Source: Pseudomonas sp. PH1b
GTDB lineage: Bacteria; Pseudomonadota; Gammaproteobacteria; Pseudomonadales; Pseudomonadaceae
Length of the DNA stretch: 64,000 nt
NCBI RefSeq assembly: GCF_000633395.1
Contig: NZ_AYMU01000037.1
Coordinates: 1 to 64,000 of the forward strand
Reading direction: 5' to 3'
The notes below the pieces were generated by a model. That model was not told the DNA's origin. It saw only the letters and a program-made list of their open reading frames with translations, and did no database searches. Below are positions 1-8,752 of the stretch, in pieces. Position 1 is the first letter of the stretch, and each line of letters begins with the position of its first letter. The position numbers and the translations under genes were made by a program.

Positions 1-318
1 CGAGAAGTGCTGCTTGAAGGCCCGGGAAAACGCTTCGCCGGAACCGAAGCCGACCTCCAGGGCGATTTCCAGGATCGACGCCTGGCTTCGGCTGGCCAGG
101 AGGTAGGCGCCGCAGGCCAAGCGTCGGCGACGCAGGTAGGCCCCCAGGGGTTCGCCGACCCAGGCGCTGAACAGGCGATGGAAGTGATAGGGCGAGAAAT
201 GTGCGACCCGCGCCAGGTCCGCCAACTCCAGGGGCTGGTCCAAGTGCTGGTCGATATGCTCCAGAACACGGCTCATGCGCAGGGTGTATTCATGGAGGCT
301 GTGATAGGCGCTGGTCAT
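1..318 (-). CDS. AraC-family transcriptional regulator (partial, 3' end beyond window)
   Basis: The first 106 residues of a DNA-binding regulator are visible, running off the left edge. The protein opens with MTSAYHSLHEYTLRMSRVLE and then shows the two helix-turn-helix segments of the AraC domain: one near residues 30-52 (ending YHFHRLF) and a second near residues 82-103 (IALEVGFGSGEAFSRAFK). An N-terminal AraC DNA-binding domain is typical of the Rob/SoxS-like class that carries a GyrI-like ligand-binding domain at the C terminus, but that part is outside the window, so the effector class is inference. The ATG at 318 is the only start preceding the HTH. Confidence 0.8.
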   Translation of the reverse strand, partial: MTSAYHSLHEYTLRMSRVLEHIDQHLDQPLELADLARVAHFSPYHFHRLFSAWVGEPLGAYLRRRRLACGAYLLASRSQASILEIALEVGFGSGEAFSRAFKQHFS

Positions 319-381
319 GATTGCAGCTTAGTCGGGTGGATCATTGCAGTCTGCTGCAGATGGGGATTGCGGGTGAGCAAG

Positions 382-425
382 ATTCGCCGGCAAGCCGGCT
401 CCTGCGCAATGCGGTTGCAGGAGCC
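382..425. repeat. REP-type palindromic repeat
   Basis: GCCGGCAAGCCGGCTCCTGC is followed by an 11-nt loop and GCAGGAGCC, giving a 9-bp stem (397-405 with 417-425). The sequence has the form of the extragenic REP elements scattered through fluorescent pseudomonads. It lies in the gap between the AraC fragment and the DUF899 gene. Confidence 0.6.
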
Positions 426-461
426 CATCGGGTGGCATTGTGCTTGTCGGCGAGGCGCATC

Positions 462-1205
462 TCAATCGTCACAGCAGCAACTGCTGCCCTTGCCTTTGGA
501 GGGCTCCTGGTAGCGGTCGTGGTGCCGGACCCAGCCCATGATCTGCTCTTCATTGCGCCCCTTGGGCGTCAGGTCGAGGACGTTGTAGGCCCCTACCAGC
601 AGGTCCAGCCCGCGGGCGTAGGTGGAGTAGGTATGAAAGATCTCACCCTGGTCGTTGCGATAGAACACGCTCAGGCCGGGCAATTCCTCTTCGTCGCCGC
701 TGGCCGGCTCATAGTTGTAGGTGGCGACTCCCTCGGCCCATTGCTCGGCGCTGAGGCTGACCCCGAAGTCCTGGTTGAAGTCGTCGCCGGCGCTGGAAAC
801 CCAGGGGAAGCGCCAGCCCATGCGCCGGCGAAAGGCCTGGAATTCACCGTAGGGTGCGTGGGACACCGCCACCAGGGCCACGTCGTGATGGGCCAGGTGC
901 TGATTGGCACCGTCGAAGTGGTCGGCCAGGAACGAGCAGCCCTTGCAGCCTTCTTCCCAGCCGGCGCCGAACATGAAGTGATAGACCACCAACTGGCTGT
1001 GCGCACCGAACAGTTCGCCCAGGCTCAGGGTGCCTTCCGGGCCCTGGAAGTGGTAGGGCTTGTCGATTTTTACCCAGGGCAGCGCACGGCGTTCGGCGCT
1101 CAGTTGGTCGCGTTGGCGGGTAAAGGCCTTTTCGCGGATCAGGTGCTGCTTGCGTGCTTGCAGCCAATGTTCCCGGGAGACCACGGGGTGATCGCTGATG
1201 TTCAT
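462..1205 (-). CDS. DUF899 family thioredoxin-like protein
   Basis: This 247-residue protein matches the DUF899 family, which has a thioredoxin/AhpC-like fold and is usually listed as predicted dithiol-disulfide oxidoreductase. A CXXC-type motif is visible at C87/C90 (GWEEGCKGCSF), followed by the family's ADHFDGAN stretch. The C terminus carries an unusual Cys triplet (SSCCCDD). I chose the ATG at 1205 over an upstream ATG because it has a GAGGAG ribosome site directly before it. It has no signal peptide, so it is cytoplasmic. The substrate is unknown. It is transcribed toward the AraC gene and may be controlled by it, which is only inference from proximity. Confidence 0.85.
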   Translation of the reverse strand: MNISDHPVVSREHWLQARKQHLIREKAFTRQRDQLSAERRALPWVKIDKPYHFQGPEGTLSLGELFGAHSQLVVYHFMFGAGWEEGCKGCSFLADHFDGANQHLAHHDVALVAVSHAPYGEFQAFRRRMGWRFPWVSSAGDDFNQDFGVSLSAEQWAEGVATYNYEPASGDEEELPGLSVFYRNDQGEIFHTYSTYARGLDLLVGAYNVLDLTPKGRNEEQIMGWVRHHDRYQEPSKGKGSSCCCDD

Positions 1206-1401
1206 GACGTCTCTCCTCAAGGCAGTGGGGCGATGGGTCCTACACACGCTAGTCGTTTGCCCGGCGGCATGATCGACAAGCTGCCCAGCGGTTTCCGATC
1301 AGGGGTCATTCCGGTACGGCGGATTGGCTGAACGGCTGAAAATCCGTCCGGTCACACCTTATGAACGGCATTTCATTCTCATGTCTGGAGGTTGGATCAG
1401 G

Positions 1402-1794
1402 ATGACGACTTATAACTGGGATCTGATTGAACGGTTGCTGCACGAGGTGCAGAACGGCGCGGGCCACAGCTTTACCCCGCGTCCCTATGCCGAGCAGCAT
1501 GCGGCCGCCAAGGCGGCGGAGGGTGAGCCCACGGGTAACCTGGATGATTTGAAGGTCACGGCCACCGAGTACGAAAAGTTGCTGCTGGACCGGGGCTTTA
1601 TCGAGACCCGGCCGGAGGACGAGGGCGGCAATGGCGAGAACTTTGTGCTCACGGCCCGTGGGTCGAGCCTGTTGTGCCTGATCGACAGCAGCATTCCAGG
1701 AAATGATCATCCGCGTCAGGTCCTGGATGAGCAGGCGGATGCCTTGCTGCCGGAAACCTTTGACCAAGTCGCGTCCAAGGCCCAGATCGCCTAG
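1402..1794 (+). CDS. DUF2513-like small protein, possible transcriptional regulator
   Basis: A 130-residue cytoplasmic protein starting MTTYNWDLIERLLHEVQNG. The opening resembles the DUF2513 family (pattern DLIRxILLxIE), whose members look like winged-helix proteins. The middle (KVTATEYEKLLLDRGFIETRP) fits a recognition-helix region in which a strand-helix unit precedes an acidic loop. The start was placed at 1402 because the family pattern begins there. A GGAGG lies at 1386-1390, a somewhat long spacing; an in-frame ATG at 1381 is the alternative. It stands alone, convergent with the next gene. The function is not established. Confidence 0.65.
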   Translation: MTTYNWDLIERLLHEVQNGAGHSFTPRPYAEQHAAAKAAEGEPTGNLDDLKVTATEYEKLLLDRGFIETRPEDEGGNGENFVLTARGSSLLCLIDSSIPGNDHPRQVLDEQADALLPETFDQVASKAQIA

Positions 1795-1804
1795 GCGGGG
1801 CCGG

Positions 1805-2674
1805 CTAGCCCGGCTGGGTGTTGCGCAGACATTTCAAGGCGGCGAAGTCCTGGCGTACGCCGTCGATCTTCTTCAGCAGGCGCTGGCGTTGCTCCGGGGT
1901 GCTGCTGGCCATCAGGTCCACCAGCAGGCTGCGTGCGGCCTGTTCGGTGTGGCTGAAGGCCTGGCGATATGCCGGGGTCCATAGGCTCTCGCGGTGGATC
2001 AGCAACTGCTCGATGCGCTGTGGGAAGTCACGGTCCTGGCGCTGCTGCACGGCGGCACTGAACTGCGCCTGCCAGTGAGCGCGGTTGGCGATCCACTGTT
2101 GGTTCTGCGTCCCGAGGGAGGCGGACCACTGGTCGATCCGTTGCTGCTGGCCGGGGCTCAGGGGGCCGAGCCAGGCCTTCAGGCGCTTGCTCATGCGCTG
2201 GCTGCGTTGCTCTATCTGTTGCGCGACAGGTGGCTTGAGGTATTGCTCCTCATGCTCCTTCAGGTCCTTGGCGAAGGCGTTGTTCATCTCTTTGACCTGC
2301 TGATCGTCCAGGCCCTGGAGCAACTCCACCGCCGAGGGCGTGATCTGGCGTGCGGTCTCAGCGATGGCCTGCCTGGCTTCCTCGGTCCGGGCCTGCAGGG
2401 CTTCGTCGCTGACCTGATTGTTCTGCACCATCAGTTGCAGGCGGTCGAGCCAGCCCAGGTAGCCGGGCAATTGGGTCGTGCAATGCCAGCTCAAGTGCTG
2501 TTGCAGACGCTGGTTGAGCCAGCCCTTCTGCTCACTGTTCATGTCCAGGTAGTCGTTGAGGGTCCAGGGGATGATCACATCGAGGTTGCGATAGGCCAGG
2601 CCGACCCGGCTGCAGGCGCCGAGCAGCAGGCTGATGATCAGGAGCGGAACAAGCAGGTGCCAGTGGCGCGACAT
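1805..2674 (-). CDS. DUF6279 family lipoprotein
   Basis: A 289-residue lipoprotein. The N terminus has a hydrophobic signal (residues 5-20) ending in the lipobox LLGAC, with the lipidated Cys at 21. The rest is almost wholly alpha-helical and rich in Gln, Arg and Leu, with charged helical segments at about residues 80-210. This fits the DUF6279 family common in Pseudomonas, whose function is unknown. The ATG at 2674 follows AAGGA. It ends just after and convergent with the DUF2513-like gene, and is separated from the upstream porin gene by a 9-bp hairpin. Confidence 0.8.
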   Translation of the reverse strand: MSRHWHLLVPLLIISLLLGACSRVGLAYRNLDVIIPWTLNDYLDMNSEQKGWLNQRLQQHLSWHCTTQLPGYLGWLDRLQLMVQNNQVSDEALQARTEEARQAIAETARQITPSAVELLQGLDDQQVKEMNNAFAKDLKEHEEQYLKPPVAQQIEQRSQRMSKRLKAWLGPLSPGQQQRIDQWSASLGTQNQQWIANRAHWQAQFSAAVQQRQDRDFPQRIEQLLIHRESLWTPAYRQAFSHTEQAARSLLVDLMASSTPEQRQRLLKKIDGVRQDFAALKCLRNTQPG

Positions 2675-2691
2675 GTTCGAATCCTTGCCAG

Positions 2692-2717
2692 TGCGGGTTC
2701 GTTCATCTGAACCCGCA
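2692..2717 (-). terminator. Hairpin between porin and lipoprotein genes
   Basis: TGCGGGTTC (2692-2700) pairs perfectly with GAACCCGCA (2709-2717) across an 8-nt loop, just after the porin stop on the minus strand. There is no T-tract, so it may be a processing or attenuating hairpin rather than a full intrinsic terminator. Confidence 0.4.
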
Positions 2718-2739
2718 AGGGCCCTGGCAGTTCAGCGTT

Positions 2740-3459
2740 TCAGTAGAAGGCGCGCTCGGCCTTGAAGGTCAGCAGGCCGTCGCATTCGGCGTTGTGCCCG
2801 GAATAGGCCGTGCATTCGCTGCCGTTGAGGTTGGAGTCACTGTAGATCAGGTTCAGGTCGATCCCCAGCCAGGGCCGCGAGAGCTTGATCGACCAGTCGC
2901 TGAAGCCCGCCACGTAACCGCCGTTGGCCACCGATACGCCATTGTTCAATTGGTGGCTGGTGTATTTGACGCTGACGCCGACGCCAAAGGGCGGGTTGCC
3001 CCCCAGGTCGGCGAACAGGGTGCTGTTGCGCTTGTCGGGGTCGTTGCTGAAGGCGGCGCCAAAACGGCTGCCCAGCAGAGTCAGGCCGCCGTAGAGCTCC
3101 TGGCTGTCCCGGCTATTCAGCTTCGGGTAGTTGTAGTGGATCATCCCCAGCTCGTAGCCCAGGGTCTGGTCGAGGGGCTGCTTGAAGCCCAGGTAGGAGT
3201 CCACTTCAAGGTTGCTGGACGGGCTCAGGCCCATGCTTGGGGACCATTGTCCGAAGTACCAGCCGCTGTCGTGGCTCAGGTCGAGGCCGCCGTGGAAGGA
3301 ACCGCTGGAGGAGGGTTTGACCAGGCCCTGGGCCATGCTGCGGCTGGGGCTGCTGCCCAGCTTGAGGTCGAAGTCGCCCAGTTCGCGCTGGAAGATCTGG
3401 CCCTGGGCGAGGGGGCAGGCCAGCAGCAGGCTTAAGAGCAATATGGCGGGTTTGAGCAT
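2740..3459 (-). CDS. TorF-family putative porin
   Basis: A 239-residue outer-membrane protein. A clear signal peptide (MLKPAILLLSLLLACPLAQG) should be cleaved after about residue 20. The mature part is made of alternating short beta-strands with Gly, Ser and aromatic residues and ends in the aromatic-rich ERAFY, the usual C-terminal signature for Bam-assembled barrels. The motifs YLGFKQPL, LGYELGMIHYNYP and SVKYTSH match the TorF putative porin family (about 220-270 residues). An AAGGGAG site precedes the ATG. The transported substrate is not known. Confidence 0.8.
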   Translation of the reverse strand: MLKPAILLLSLLLACPLAQGQIFQRELGDFDLKLGSSPSRSMAQGLVKPSSSGSFHGGLDLSHDSGWYFGQWSPSMGLSPSSNLEVDSYLGFKQPLDQTLGYELGMIHYNYPKLNSRDSQELYGGLTLLGSRFGAAFSNDPDKRNSTLFADLGGNPPFGVGVSVKYTSHQLNNGVSVANGGYVAGFSDWSIKLSRPWLGIDLNLIYSDSNLNGSECTAYSGHNAECDGLLTFKAERAFY

Positions 3460-3655
3460 GCAGCACTCCCTTGGCGGCGCGGAGTGACAACCTGACGGTC
3501 GGCTGAAACGATTGATCTAGAAGCGTGCAAGGATACTGGCGAATGCCGGTGGAGGAGGGCCGTTCGTCGATTTTTAGTGCAGGGAGAGGGGAGGGAGTGC
3601 CAGTCCTAGCGCTTTGAGGGCAAAGCGCCGAGGGACCAGGATAACGCGGGGGGAG

Positions 3656-3844
3656 TTACTTTTTACCCAGGCTGATCTGCTTGGATGGGCCGAAGGTCTG
3701 GCCGCTGACGCCTTTGGCAATTTGCTGGATTTCGCCGCCCGATTTCAGGAACGCCGCGATTTGTTCGTTGATCGATTCGCTGGTTTCAACGGCGGGAGCT
3801 GGTTTTGCTTTGCTGTTGGAGGCTTTTACTCGCATGGCGGCCAT
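3656..3844 (-). CDS. Small conserved protein with SutA-like C-terminal motif
   Basis: A 62-residue basic protein (59 if the second ATG at 3835 is used). An AAGG lies 4 nt before the first ATG and 13 nt before the second, so the choice is open. The middle reads INEQIAAFLKSGGEIQQIA, which recalls the FLxxGGxVQEI segment near the end of the RNA-polymerase-binding regulator SutA. The acidic N terminus of SutA is absent and is replaced by a Lys/Ala/Pro-rich stretch. Any SutA-like role is inference from that one segment. A perfect 8-bp hairpin (3609-3628, GCGCTTTG/CAAAGCGC) follows the stop codon and may end its transcript. Confidence 0.65.
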   Translation of the reverse strand: MAAMRVKASNSKAKPAPAVETSESINEQIAAFLKSGGEIQQIAKGVSGQTFGPSKQISLGKK

Positions 3845-4197
3845 TTAACCTTTGGGGAAAATTAATTTGGCCAGGCATCTTATCAGAAACACTTGACAAT
3901 TGCTTGGCAAATATCCTCTGGAACAGACGGTTGGTTTCCGGCTTTTTTCTTCAGTTCATCTCCCAAAGATCTTCCTAAGTAGCTGTTTTAAATAAAGACC
4001 AGAGGTTGAAATTACAGCCTGGGAGTCGCCTGTGCTGGCCCTTGCTGTTTCTCCCCGCCTGACGAGTGGGCGCTGGGCTGCCGGCCAGGCCGGAAAAATC
4101 GGGGTTCTCCACGGATTTTCATCGGCAGCGATTCAGGAGCGCCAACGTCGGCTCGGAAAACAGGTAGAATGCCGCCCACGCAATGAGGGTATTGGAA
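3845..4197. promoter_or_regulatory. Intergenic region with likely promoter for the S1-domain gene
   Basis: This AT-richer gap between two divergent genes holds no convincing ORF. On the plus strand a good -10 hexamer, TAGAAT, is at 4165-4170, 28 bp before the ATG at 4198, but the -35 is weak. On the left side, TTGACA (3893-3898) is present, but the nearest -10-like hexamer is only 13 bp away, so I do not call a promoter there. Confidence 0.45.
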
Positions 4198-5034
4198 ATG
4201 GCTTTAGTCGGGCGCTACAACAGTTTGCAAGTGGTTAAACATACTAACTTTGGTTTGTATCTGGACGGAGGGGCGGACGGTGAAATACTGCTGCCCAATC
4301 GTTATATTCCCAAGGATATTCCCAGTGAAGATGAAGACTGGTTGAATGTTTTTGTTTATCTGGACAGTGCTGACAAGTTAATCGCAACTACTGAAAAGCC
4401 CAAAGTTCAAGTCGGTGAGTTTGCCAGCCTTAAAGTCGCCGAAGTTAACAGTATTGGCGTGTTCCTCGATTGGGGGCTGCCCAAGGATCTGCTGCTGCCG
4501 TATTCCGAAGAGAAGCGCCAGATGAATGCCGGCGAGTATTGCGTGGTGCACGTCTACCTGGACAAGCACACCCGCCGTATCACCGCCACGGCCCGTCTGG
4601 ATCGCTACCTGGACAAGACCCCGGCCAACTATACGCCGGGCCAGGAAGTGGACCTGCTGGTGGTGGAGTCCACCGACATGGGCTTCAAGGCAATCATCAA
4701 TAACAAGCACTGGGGCCTGATTCACAAGAACGAAGTGTTCAAGTTCCTGCGCTCGGGGATGCAGGAGAAAGGGTTCATCAAGGAAGTGCGCGCCGACGGC
4801 AAGATCAGCCTGAGCCTGCAACCTGTGGGTGAGCAGGCGGCCACCAGCCTGAGCTCGAAGATCCTCGCCAAGTTGCGCGAGAACGATGGTTCCCTGGCGG
4901 TCAGCGACAAGAGCGACCCGGCGTTGATCAGCAGTTTGTTCGGCGTCAGCAAGGGCAACTTCAAGAAGGCCATCGGGACACTCTACAAACAGGGCCAGAT
5001 CGTCATTCATGCGGATCGCATCGAGCTAAGCTGA
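4198..5034 (+). CDS. CvfB/YitL-type S1 RNA-binding protein
   Basis: A 278-residue cytoplasmic protein of the CvfB family. Repeated S1-type OB folds are visible: the first near residues 1-65 (GRYNSLQVVKHTNFGLYLDGG), the second near 66-135 (KVAEVNSIGVFLDWGL) and a third near 145-210 (VDLLVVESTDMGFKAIINN). A C-terminal winged helix follows (SSLFGVSKGNFKKAIGTLYKQG). This is the CvfB order of tandem S1 domains plus a winged helix, and the family binds RNA. The ATG at 4198 was preferred over one at 4183 because GAGGG sits at the right distance before it. Confidence 0.85.
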   Translation: MALVGRYNSLQVVKHTNFGLYLDGGADGEILLPNRYIPKDIPSEDEDWLNVFVYLDSADKLIATTEKPKVQVGEFASLKVAEVNSIGVFLDWGLPKDLLLPYSEEKRQMNAGEYCVVHVYLDKHTRRITATARLDRYLDKTPANYTPGQEVDLLVVESTDMGFKAIINNKHWGLIHKNEVFKFLRSGMQEKGFIKEVRADGKISLSLQPVGEQAATSLSSKILAKLRENDGSLAVSDKSDPALISSLFGVSKGNFKKAIGTLYKQGQIVIHADRIELS

Positions 5035-5061
5035 GGCCTGTCTCTTCTGCGGTTGTTCCCC

Positions 5062-5475
5062 ATGAAAACCACGCTGGCGGCCTACCTCGCCACTTTGCTG
5101 GCCTTCGTACTGCTCGACGCGCTGTGGCTGGGCCTGATGATGGGGCCCACCTACAGGGCTCAGCTAGGTTCCCTGTTGCTCGAACAGCCACTGCCGGTCC
5201 CGGCGGTGCTGTTCTATCTTCTTTATGTCCTGGGCTGTGTGTCGTTCGCCGTCCTGCCTGCCCTGCGCCAGGGCGGCTGGACGCGAGCGGCGCGTTTGGG
5301 CGCGCTGCTCGGCCTGGTGGCCTATGGCACCTATGACTTGAGCAACTGGGCGACCTTGCAGGGCTGGCCGGCGTCGCTGGCGCTGATGGACATGGCCTGG
5401 GGCGTGCTGGTCAGTGCCCTGGCCTGCACCTTCGGCTACGGATGCACACAGCGTTGGGGCGCTCGGCGTGGCTGA
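5062..5475 (+). CDS. DUF2177 family inner-membrane protein
   Basis: A 137-residue protein with four predicted membrane segments (about residues 4-24, 46-66, 77-95 and 106-126). Family hallmarks are LLDALWLGLMMGPTYRAQLG at the N terminus and YGTYDLSNWATLQGWP in the third segment, both diagnostic of DUF2177. It is cotranscribable with the S1-domain gene, lying 27 bp downstream, though the ribosome site is weak. The ATG at 5062 is preferred over an in-frame TTG at 5053. The function of the family is unknown. Confidence 0.8.
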   Translation: MKTTLAAYLATLLAFVLLDALWLGLMMGPTYRAQLGSLLLEQPLPVPAVLFYLLYVLGCVSFAVLPALRQGGWTRAARLGALLGLVAYGTYDLSNWATLQGWPASLALMDMAWGVLVSALACTFGYGCTQRWGARRG

Positions 5476-5656
5476 CGGGCAGAGGCTGTGGCTGGCAATC
5501 GCGCCAGCAACGGCGAGCCAAGAATTTTTACAGACTTCATCCCCGGCGTTGCCGGATCATTGATCGTCTTTTTTCCTTTGGCTGCGGGACGCCTTCAGGG
5601 GCCTGCGGTTTCTATCGAGTGTCTGTCATGTTGTTGAATCAATCGGGAGTCTTGCG

Positions 5657-6580
5657 GTGAGCATCGAACGGCGCAGCGCCGATGGATTTGCCCTGCAGGT
5701 GATGTTGGGGCTGTGCCTGATCTGGGGCGTGCAGCAGGTGATGATCAAATGGGCAGCCCCGGACATTGCCCCGGTGATGCAGGCTGCGGCGCGCTCCGGG
5801 ATTTCGGCGTTGCTGGTGGCCTTGCTGATGTGCTGGAGAGGTGGCTGGTCCCAGGTGCCGAGTACCTGGCGCGCAGGGTTGCTGGCCGGCAGCCTGTTCG
5901 GCCTGGAGTTCCTGTTCATCGCCGAAGGCCTGAAGCTCACCAGCGCGGCGCACATGTCGGTGTTTCTCTACACCGCGCCGATCTTCACCGCCCTGGGGGT
6001 CAACTGGCTGCTGCCCAGTGAGCGCCTCAGGCCCTTGCAATGGCTGGGCATCCTGCTGGCCTTCGTGGGGATCGGCATTGCGTTTGCCGGGGGAATCTCG
6101 CTGGACAATCTGGATCGCCGGATGCTGTTGGGGGATGCCCTGGGGTTGCTGGCGGGCCTGGCGTGGGGGGCGACCACGGTGGTGGTGCGGGCGTCGCGCC
6201 TGTCCGAGGCACCGGCAACCTTGACCCTGTTCTACCAACTGATCGTGGGGTTTGTCGGGTTGCTGCTGATTGCCGTTCTCAGTGGCCAGGTGACCCATGT
6301 CAGCCTGACTCCCGTGGCCGTGGCCAGTGTGCTGTTCCAGGGGCTGGTGGTGTCGTTCTTCAGCTACCTGACCTGGTTCTGGCTGTTGCGGCGCTACCTG
6401 GCGGCCAACCTGGCGGTGTTCTCCTTCATGACCCCGATGTTCGGCGTCACCTTTGGCGTCGTGCTGCTGGGAGAACCCCTGAGCATCAACTTCGTGTTCG
6501 GCGCGGTGCTGGTGCTGCTGGGCATCACCTTTGTCAGTGCCGAGCAGTGGTTGCGCCGGCGCCTGCGCAGCTTGCTCTGA
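5657..6580 (+). CDS. DMT-family (EamA) transporter
   Basis: A 307-residue inner-membrane protein with about ten membrane segments and two EamA halves. The first half runs about residues 14-145 (LCLIWGVQQVMIKWAAPDIAPVMQAA) and the second about 155-300 (WGATTVVVRASRLS, SFMTPMFGVTFGVVLLGEPLS). The family exports or exchanges small metabolites such as amino acids, but the substrate cannot be read from the sequence. The start is a GTG at 5657 preceded by CGGGAG. It lies 181 bp after the DUF2177 gene and convergent with the next transporter. Confidence 0.85.
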   Translation: MSIERRSADGFALQVMLGLCLIWGVQQVMIKWAAPDIAPVMQAAARSGISALLVALLMCWRGGWSQVPSTWRAGLLAGSLFGLEFLFIAEGLKLTSAAHMSVFLYTAPIFTALGVNWLLPSERLRPLQWLGILLAFVGIGIAFAGGISLDNLDRRMLLGDALGLLAGLAWGATTVVVRASRLSEAPATLTLFYQLIVGFVGLLLIAVLSGQVTHVSLTPVAVASVLFQGLVVSFFSYLTWFWLLRRYLAANLAVFSFMTPMFGVTFGVVLLGEPLSINFVFGAVLVLLGITFVSAEQWLRRRLRSLL

Positions 6581-6608
6581 GCGGGGCTCGAGCGGCCACT
6601 GCCGGTTC

Positions 6609-7766
6609 TCAAGGCAGTGCGGCGCATTCTCCGCTCGCCGCTTGCTGCCGAAGCAACAGCGCCCCTGCGCTCAACAGGCCAGCGGCGGCCACGATCAACG
6701 CCAACTGCAGGCCACCACTGAAGTGACTGCTCAAGGCTGCCAGCAACGGCCCGCTCAATTGCCCCACCGCGAAACAGGCGGTCAGCAACCCGGCATTGCG
6801 CTGGGCCGATTGTGGTGCCAGTTCCCGGGAGCGTTGCATGACCAACTGCATGCAGGCCAGGAAAGGCGTGCCACACAACAGCACCCCGAGGGCCAGTCCC
6901 AGGCCGTTGCCCAGCAGGCAGGCCAGGACGCCAGCAGCTTGCAGCCACAGGGTCGCCATCAACCAGTGGCGGGTACTGTCCGGGCCCGGCCGGCGCAGGC
7001 TGACCAGGACCACGCCGAGGGCGGCAGCGAGGCCAAAGGCGGGCCAGAACAGATCGGCTTGCCATTGGCCCTGGAACCGCGCGCTGGCCATCTGCGAGAG
7101 GAAGGTCGCCGGAATGATGTAGCCCACGCCATACAAGCCGTAGACCAGCCCGAGGCGGTTCACCTTCGGTTCATCCGGGGCGTCGCGCCGGGGGGCGGGG
7201 CCGGTGGTCGAGGCCCGTGGCAGGATCGGCAGGATCACCAGCAGCATCAGCAAGGCTACGGCGGCGTACAACAGCCATAGATCGGCGGAATGCTGCCCCA
7301 GCAGATTGGAACCCAGGGCCAGCAGGCCGGTGAGCATGATCCCCAGCCCCGGGCCGGCGAACACCAGCGCGCCCAGGCGTGGGCGGCCTGCTGCCAGGGC
7401 CAGGGGCTGGCTCAGGGCGGTGATCATCACCAGCACCCAGGCACTGGCCACCCCGGTGCCAAAGCGCAGCAGCAGGTGCGGCCAGAAACCCACGGCCCAG
7501 AAGGACGCCAGGGTGAGCAATACGCACAGCCACAGGCCTCCCAGCAGACGCCGCTGCACCTGGGCCGGGCGCCGGGCGAACATGGCATCCACCGCGCCGA
7601 GGAAGTAACCCAGGTAATTGGCGGCAGCGATCAGCCCGGCGTACGTCAGGTCGACCTGGCCTTCACTGATCAGGTGCGGCAGTTGCGGGGTCAAGGCGAA
7701 GCGGCCAATGCCCATGGCCATCATCAGCGCAATGAAACTGGCGAGCAGGCGGAGCAGAGGGGACAT
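6609..7766 (-). CDS. YbfB/YjiJ-type MFS transporter
   Basis: A 385-residue major facilitator protein with twelve predicted membrane segments. The opening FIALMMAMGIGRFALTPQLP and YAGLIAAANYLGYFLGA are the signature of the YbfB/YjiJ subgroup. Its gene is divergent from a LysR regulator, the common arrangement for a regulated transporter, so control by that regulator is likely but inferred. An in-frame GTG at 7790 would add eight residues; neither start has a strong ribosome site and I prefer the ATG. The substrate is unknown. Confidence 0.8.
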   Translation of the reverse strand: MSPLLRLLASFIALMMAMGIGRFALTPQLPHLISEGQVDLTYAGLIAAANYLGYFLGAVDAMFARRPAQVQRRLLGGLWLCVLLTLASFWAVGFWPHLLLRFGTGVASAWVLVMITALSQPLALAAGRPRLGALVFAGPGLGIMLTGLLALGSNLLGQHSADLWLLYAAVALLMLLVILPILPRASTTGPAPRRDAPDEPKVNRLGLVYGLYGVGYIIPATFLSQMASARFQGQWQADLFWPAFGLAAALGVVLVSLRRPGPDSTRHWLMATLWLQAAGVLACLLGNGLGLALGVLLCGTPFLACMQLVMQRSRELAPQSAQRNAGLLTACFAVGQLSGPLLAALSSHFSGGLQLALIVAAAGLLSAGALLLRQQAASGECAALP

Positions 7767-7870
7767 GGTCAGGGTTCCGGAGGCAGACACGATGACCGTC
7801 AGGCTAGAGCTGATTGACTTTCTTTAAAAATGAATAATAGTGAGTAACTTGTTCAGTTTTGGAGAATCTT

Positions 7871-8752
7871 GTGGAGTTCAGTCAACTGCGCATCTTCCAG
7901 GCCGTGGCCGAAGAGGGCTCCATCACCCGTGCCGCCGAGCGCCTGCACCGAGTGCCCTCGAACCTGTCCACCCGCCTCAAGCAGTTGGAGGAGCAACTGG
8001 GAGTCGAGCTGTTCCTGCGTGAGCGCCAGCGCCTGCAGCTGTCCCCGGCGGGCAAGGTACTGCTGGATTACGCCGCCCGGCTGTTTGCCCTGCACGATGA
8101 GGCCCAGGCTGCGGTGCAGGGGGGGCAGCCGGCGGGGGAGTTCGTCCTGGGGACCATGTACAGCACCGCGGCGATTCATTTGCCGGCGTTGCTGGCGCGC
8201 TACCACCGAACCTATCCGGCCGTGAATCTGCAGGTACAGTCCGGGCCCAGTGGCGAGCTGCTTGAAGGGCTGCTGACCGGGCGCCTGGATGCAGCCCTGG
8301 TGGACGGCCCCCTGGCGCTGGCAGGGCTGGACGGCGTGCCTTTGTGCGATGAGACCTTGGTCCTGATCAGCGAGGCCGATCATCCGCCGGTGCGCAGTGC
8401 CCTGGATGTGGAAGGGCGTTCGGTGTTCACCTTTCGCCAGGGCTGCTCCTACCGCATGCGGTTGGAGTCCTGGTTTGCCCACTACCACGCGGCCATGGGC
8501 CGGGCCATGGAGATCGAGTCCTACCAGGGCATGCTGGCCTGCGTGATCGCCGGGTCCGGAGTGGCGTTGATGGCGCGTTCGATGCTCGACAGCCTGCCGG
8601 GGCGCGAGAGTGTCGCGGTGCATGCCCTGGCCGAACCGTTCGCCCGTGCCACCACTTGGCTGATGTGGCGCAAGGGCATGGTGGGCGCCAATCTCAATGC
8701 CTGGATCGAACTGCAGCAGGCGGCCGCCGGGCAGGTGCGGGCCGCAGGGTGA
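7871..8752 (+). CDS. ptrR: LysR-family regulator, PtrR-like
   Basis: A 293-residue LysR-type regulator. The N-terminal winged helix-turn-helix (residues 1-60) reads QLRIFQAVAEEGSITRAAER and continues into LHRVPSNLSTRLKQLEEQLG, which is very close to the PtrR group of putrescine-utilisation regulators. The effector domain spans about 88-290 (FVLGTMYSTAAIHLPALLARY). The GTG at 7871 has GGAG at 7861-7864 with normal spacing; an upstream TTG at 7859 is less likely. It is divergent from the MFS transporter and probably controls it. Assignment to PtrR rests on sequence resemblance and no putrescine catabolic gene adjoins it. Confidence 0.75.
   Translation: MEFSQLRIFQAVAEEGSITRAAERLHRVPSNLSTRLKQLEEQLGVELFLRERQRLQLSPAGKVLLDYAARLFALHDEAQAAVQGGQPAGEFVLGTMYSTAAIHLPALLARYHRTYPAVNLQVQSGPSGELLEGLLTGRLDAALVDGPLALAGLDGVPLCDETLVLISEADHPPVRSALDVEGRSVFTFRQGCSYRMRLESWFAHYHAAMGRAMEIESYQGMLACVIAGSGVALMARSMLDSLPGRESVAVHALAEPFARATTWLMWRKGMVGANLNAWIELQQAAAGQVRAAG

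Noticed and set aside
3893..3917. TTGACA with a nearby TATCCT as a promoter
   Set aside because: The spacer is only 13 bp, too short for a sigma-70 promoter.
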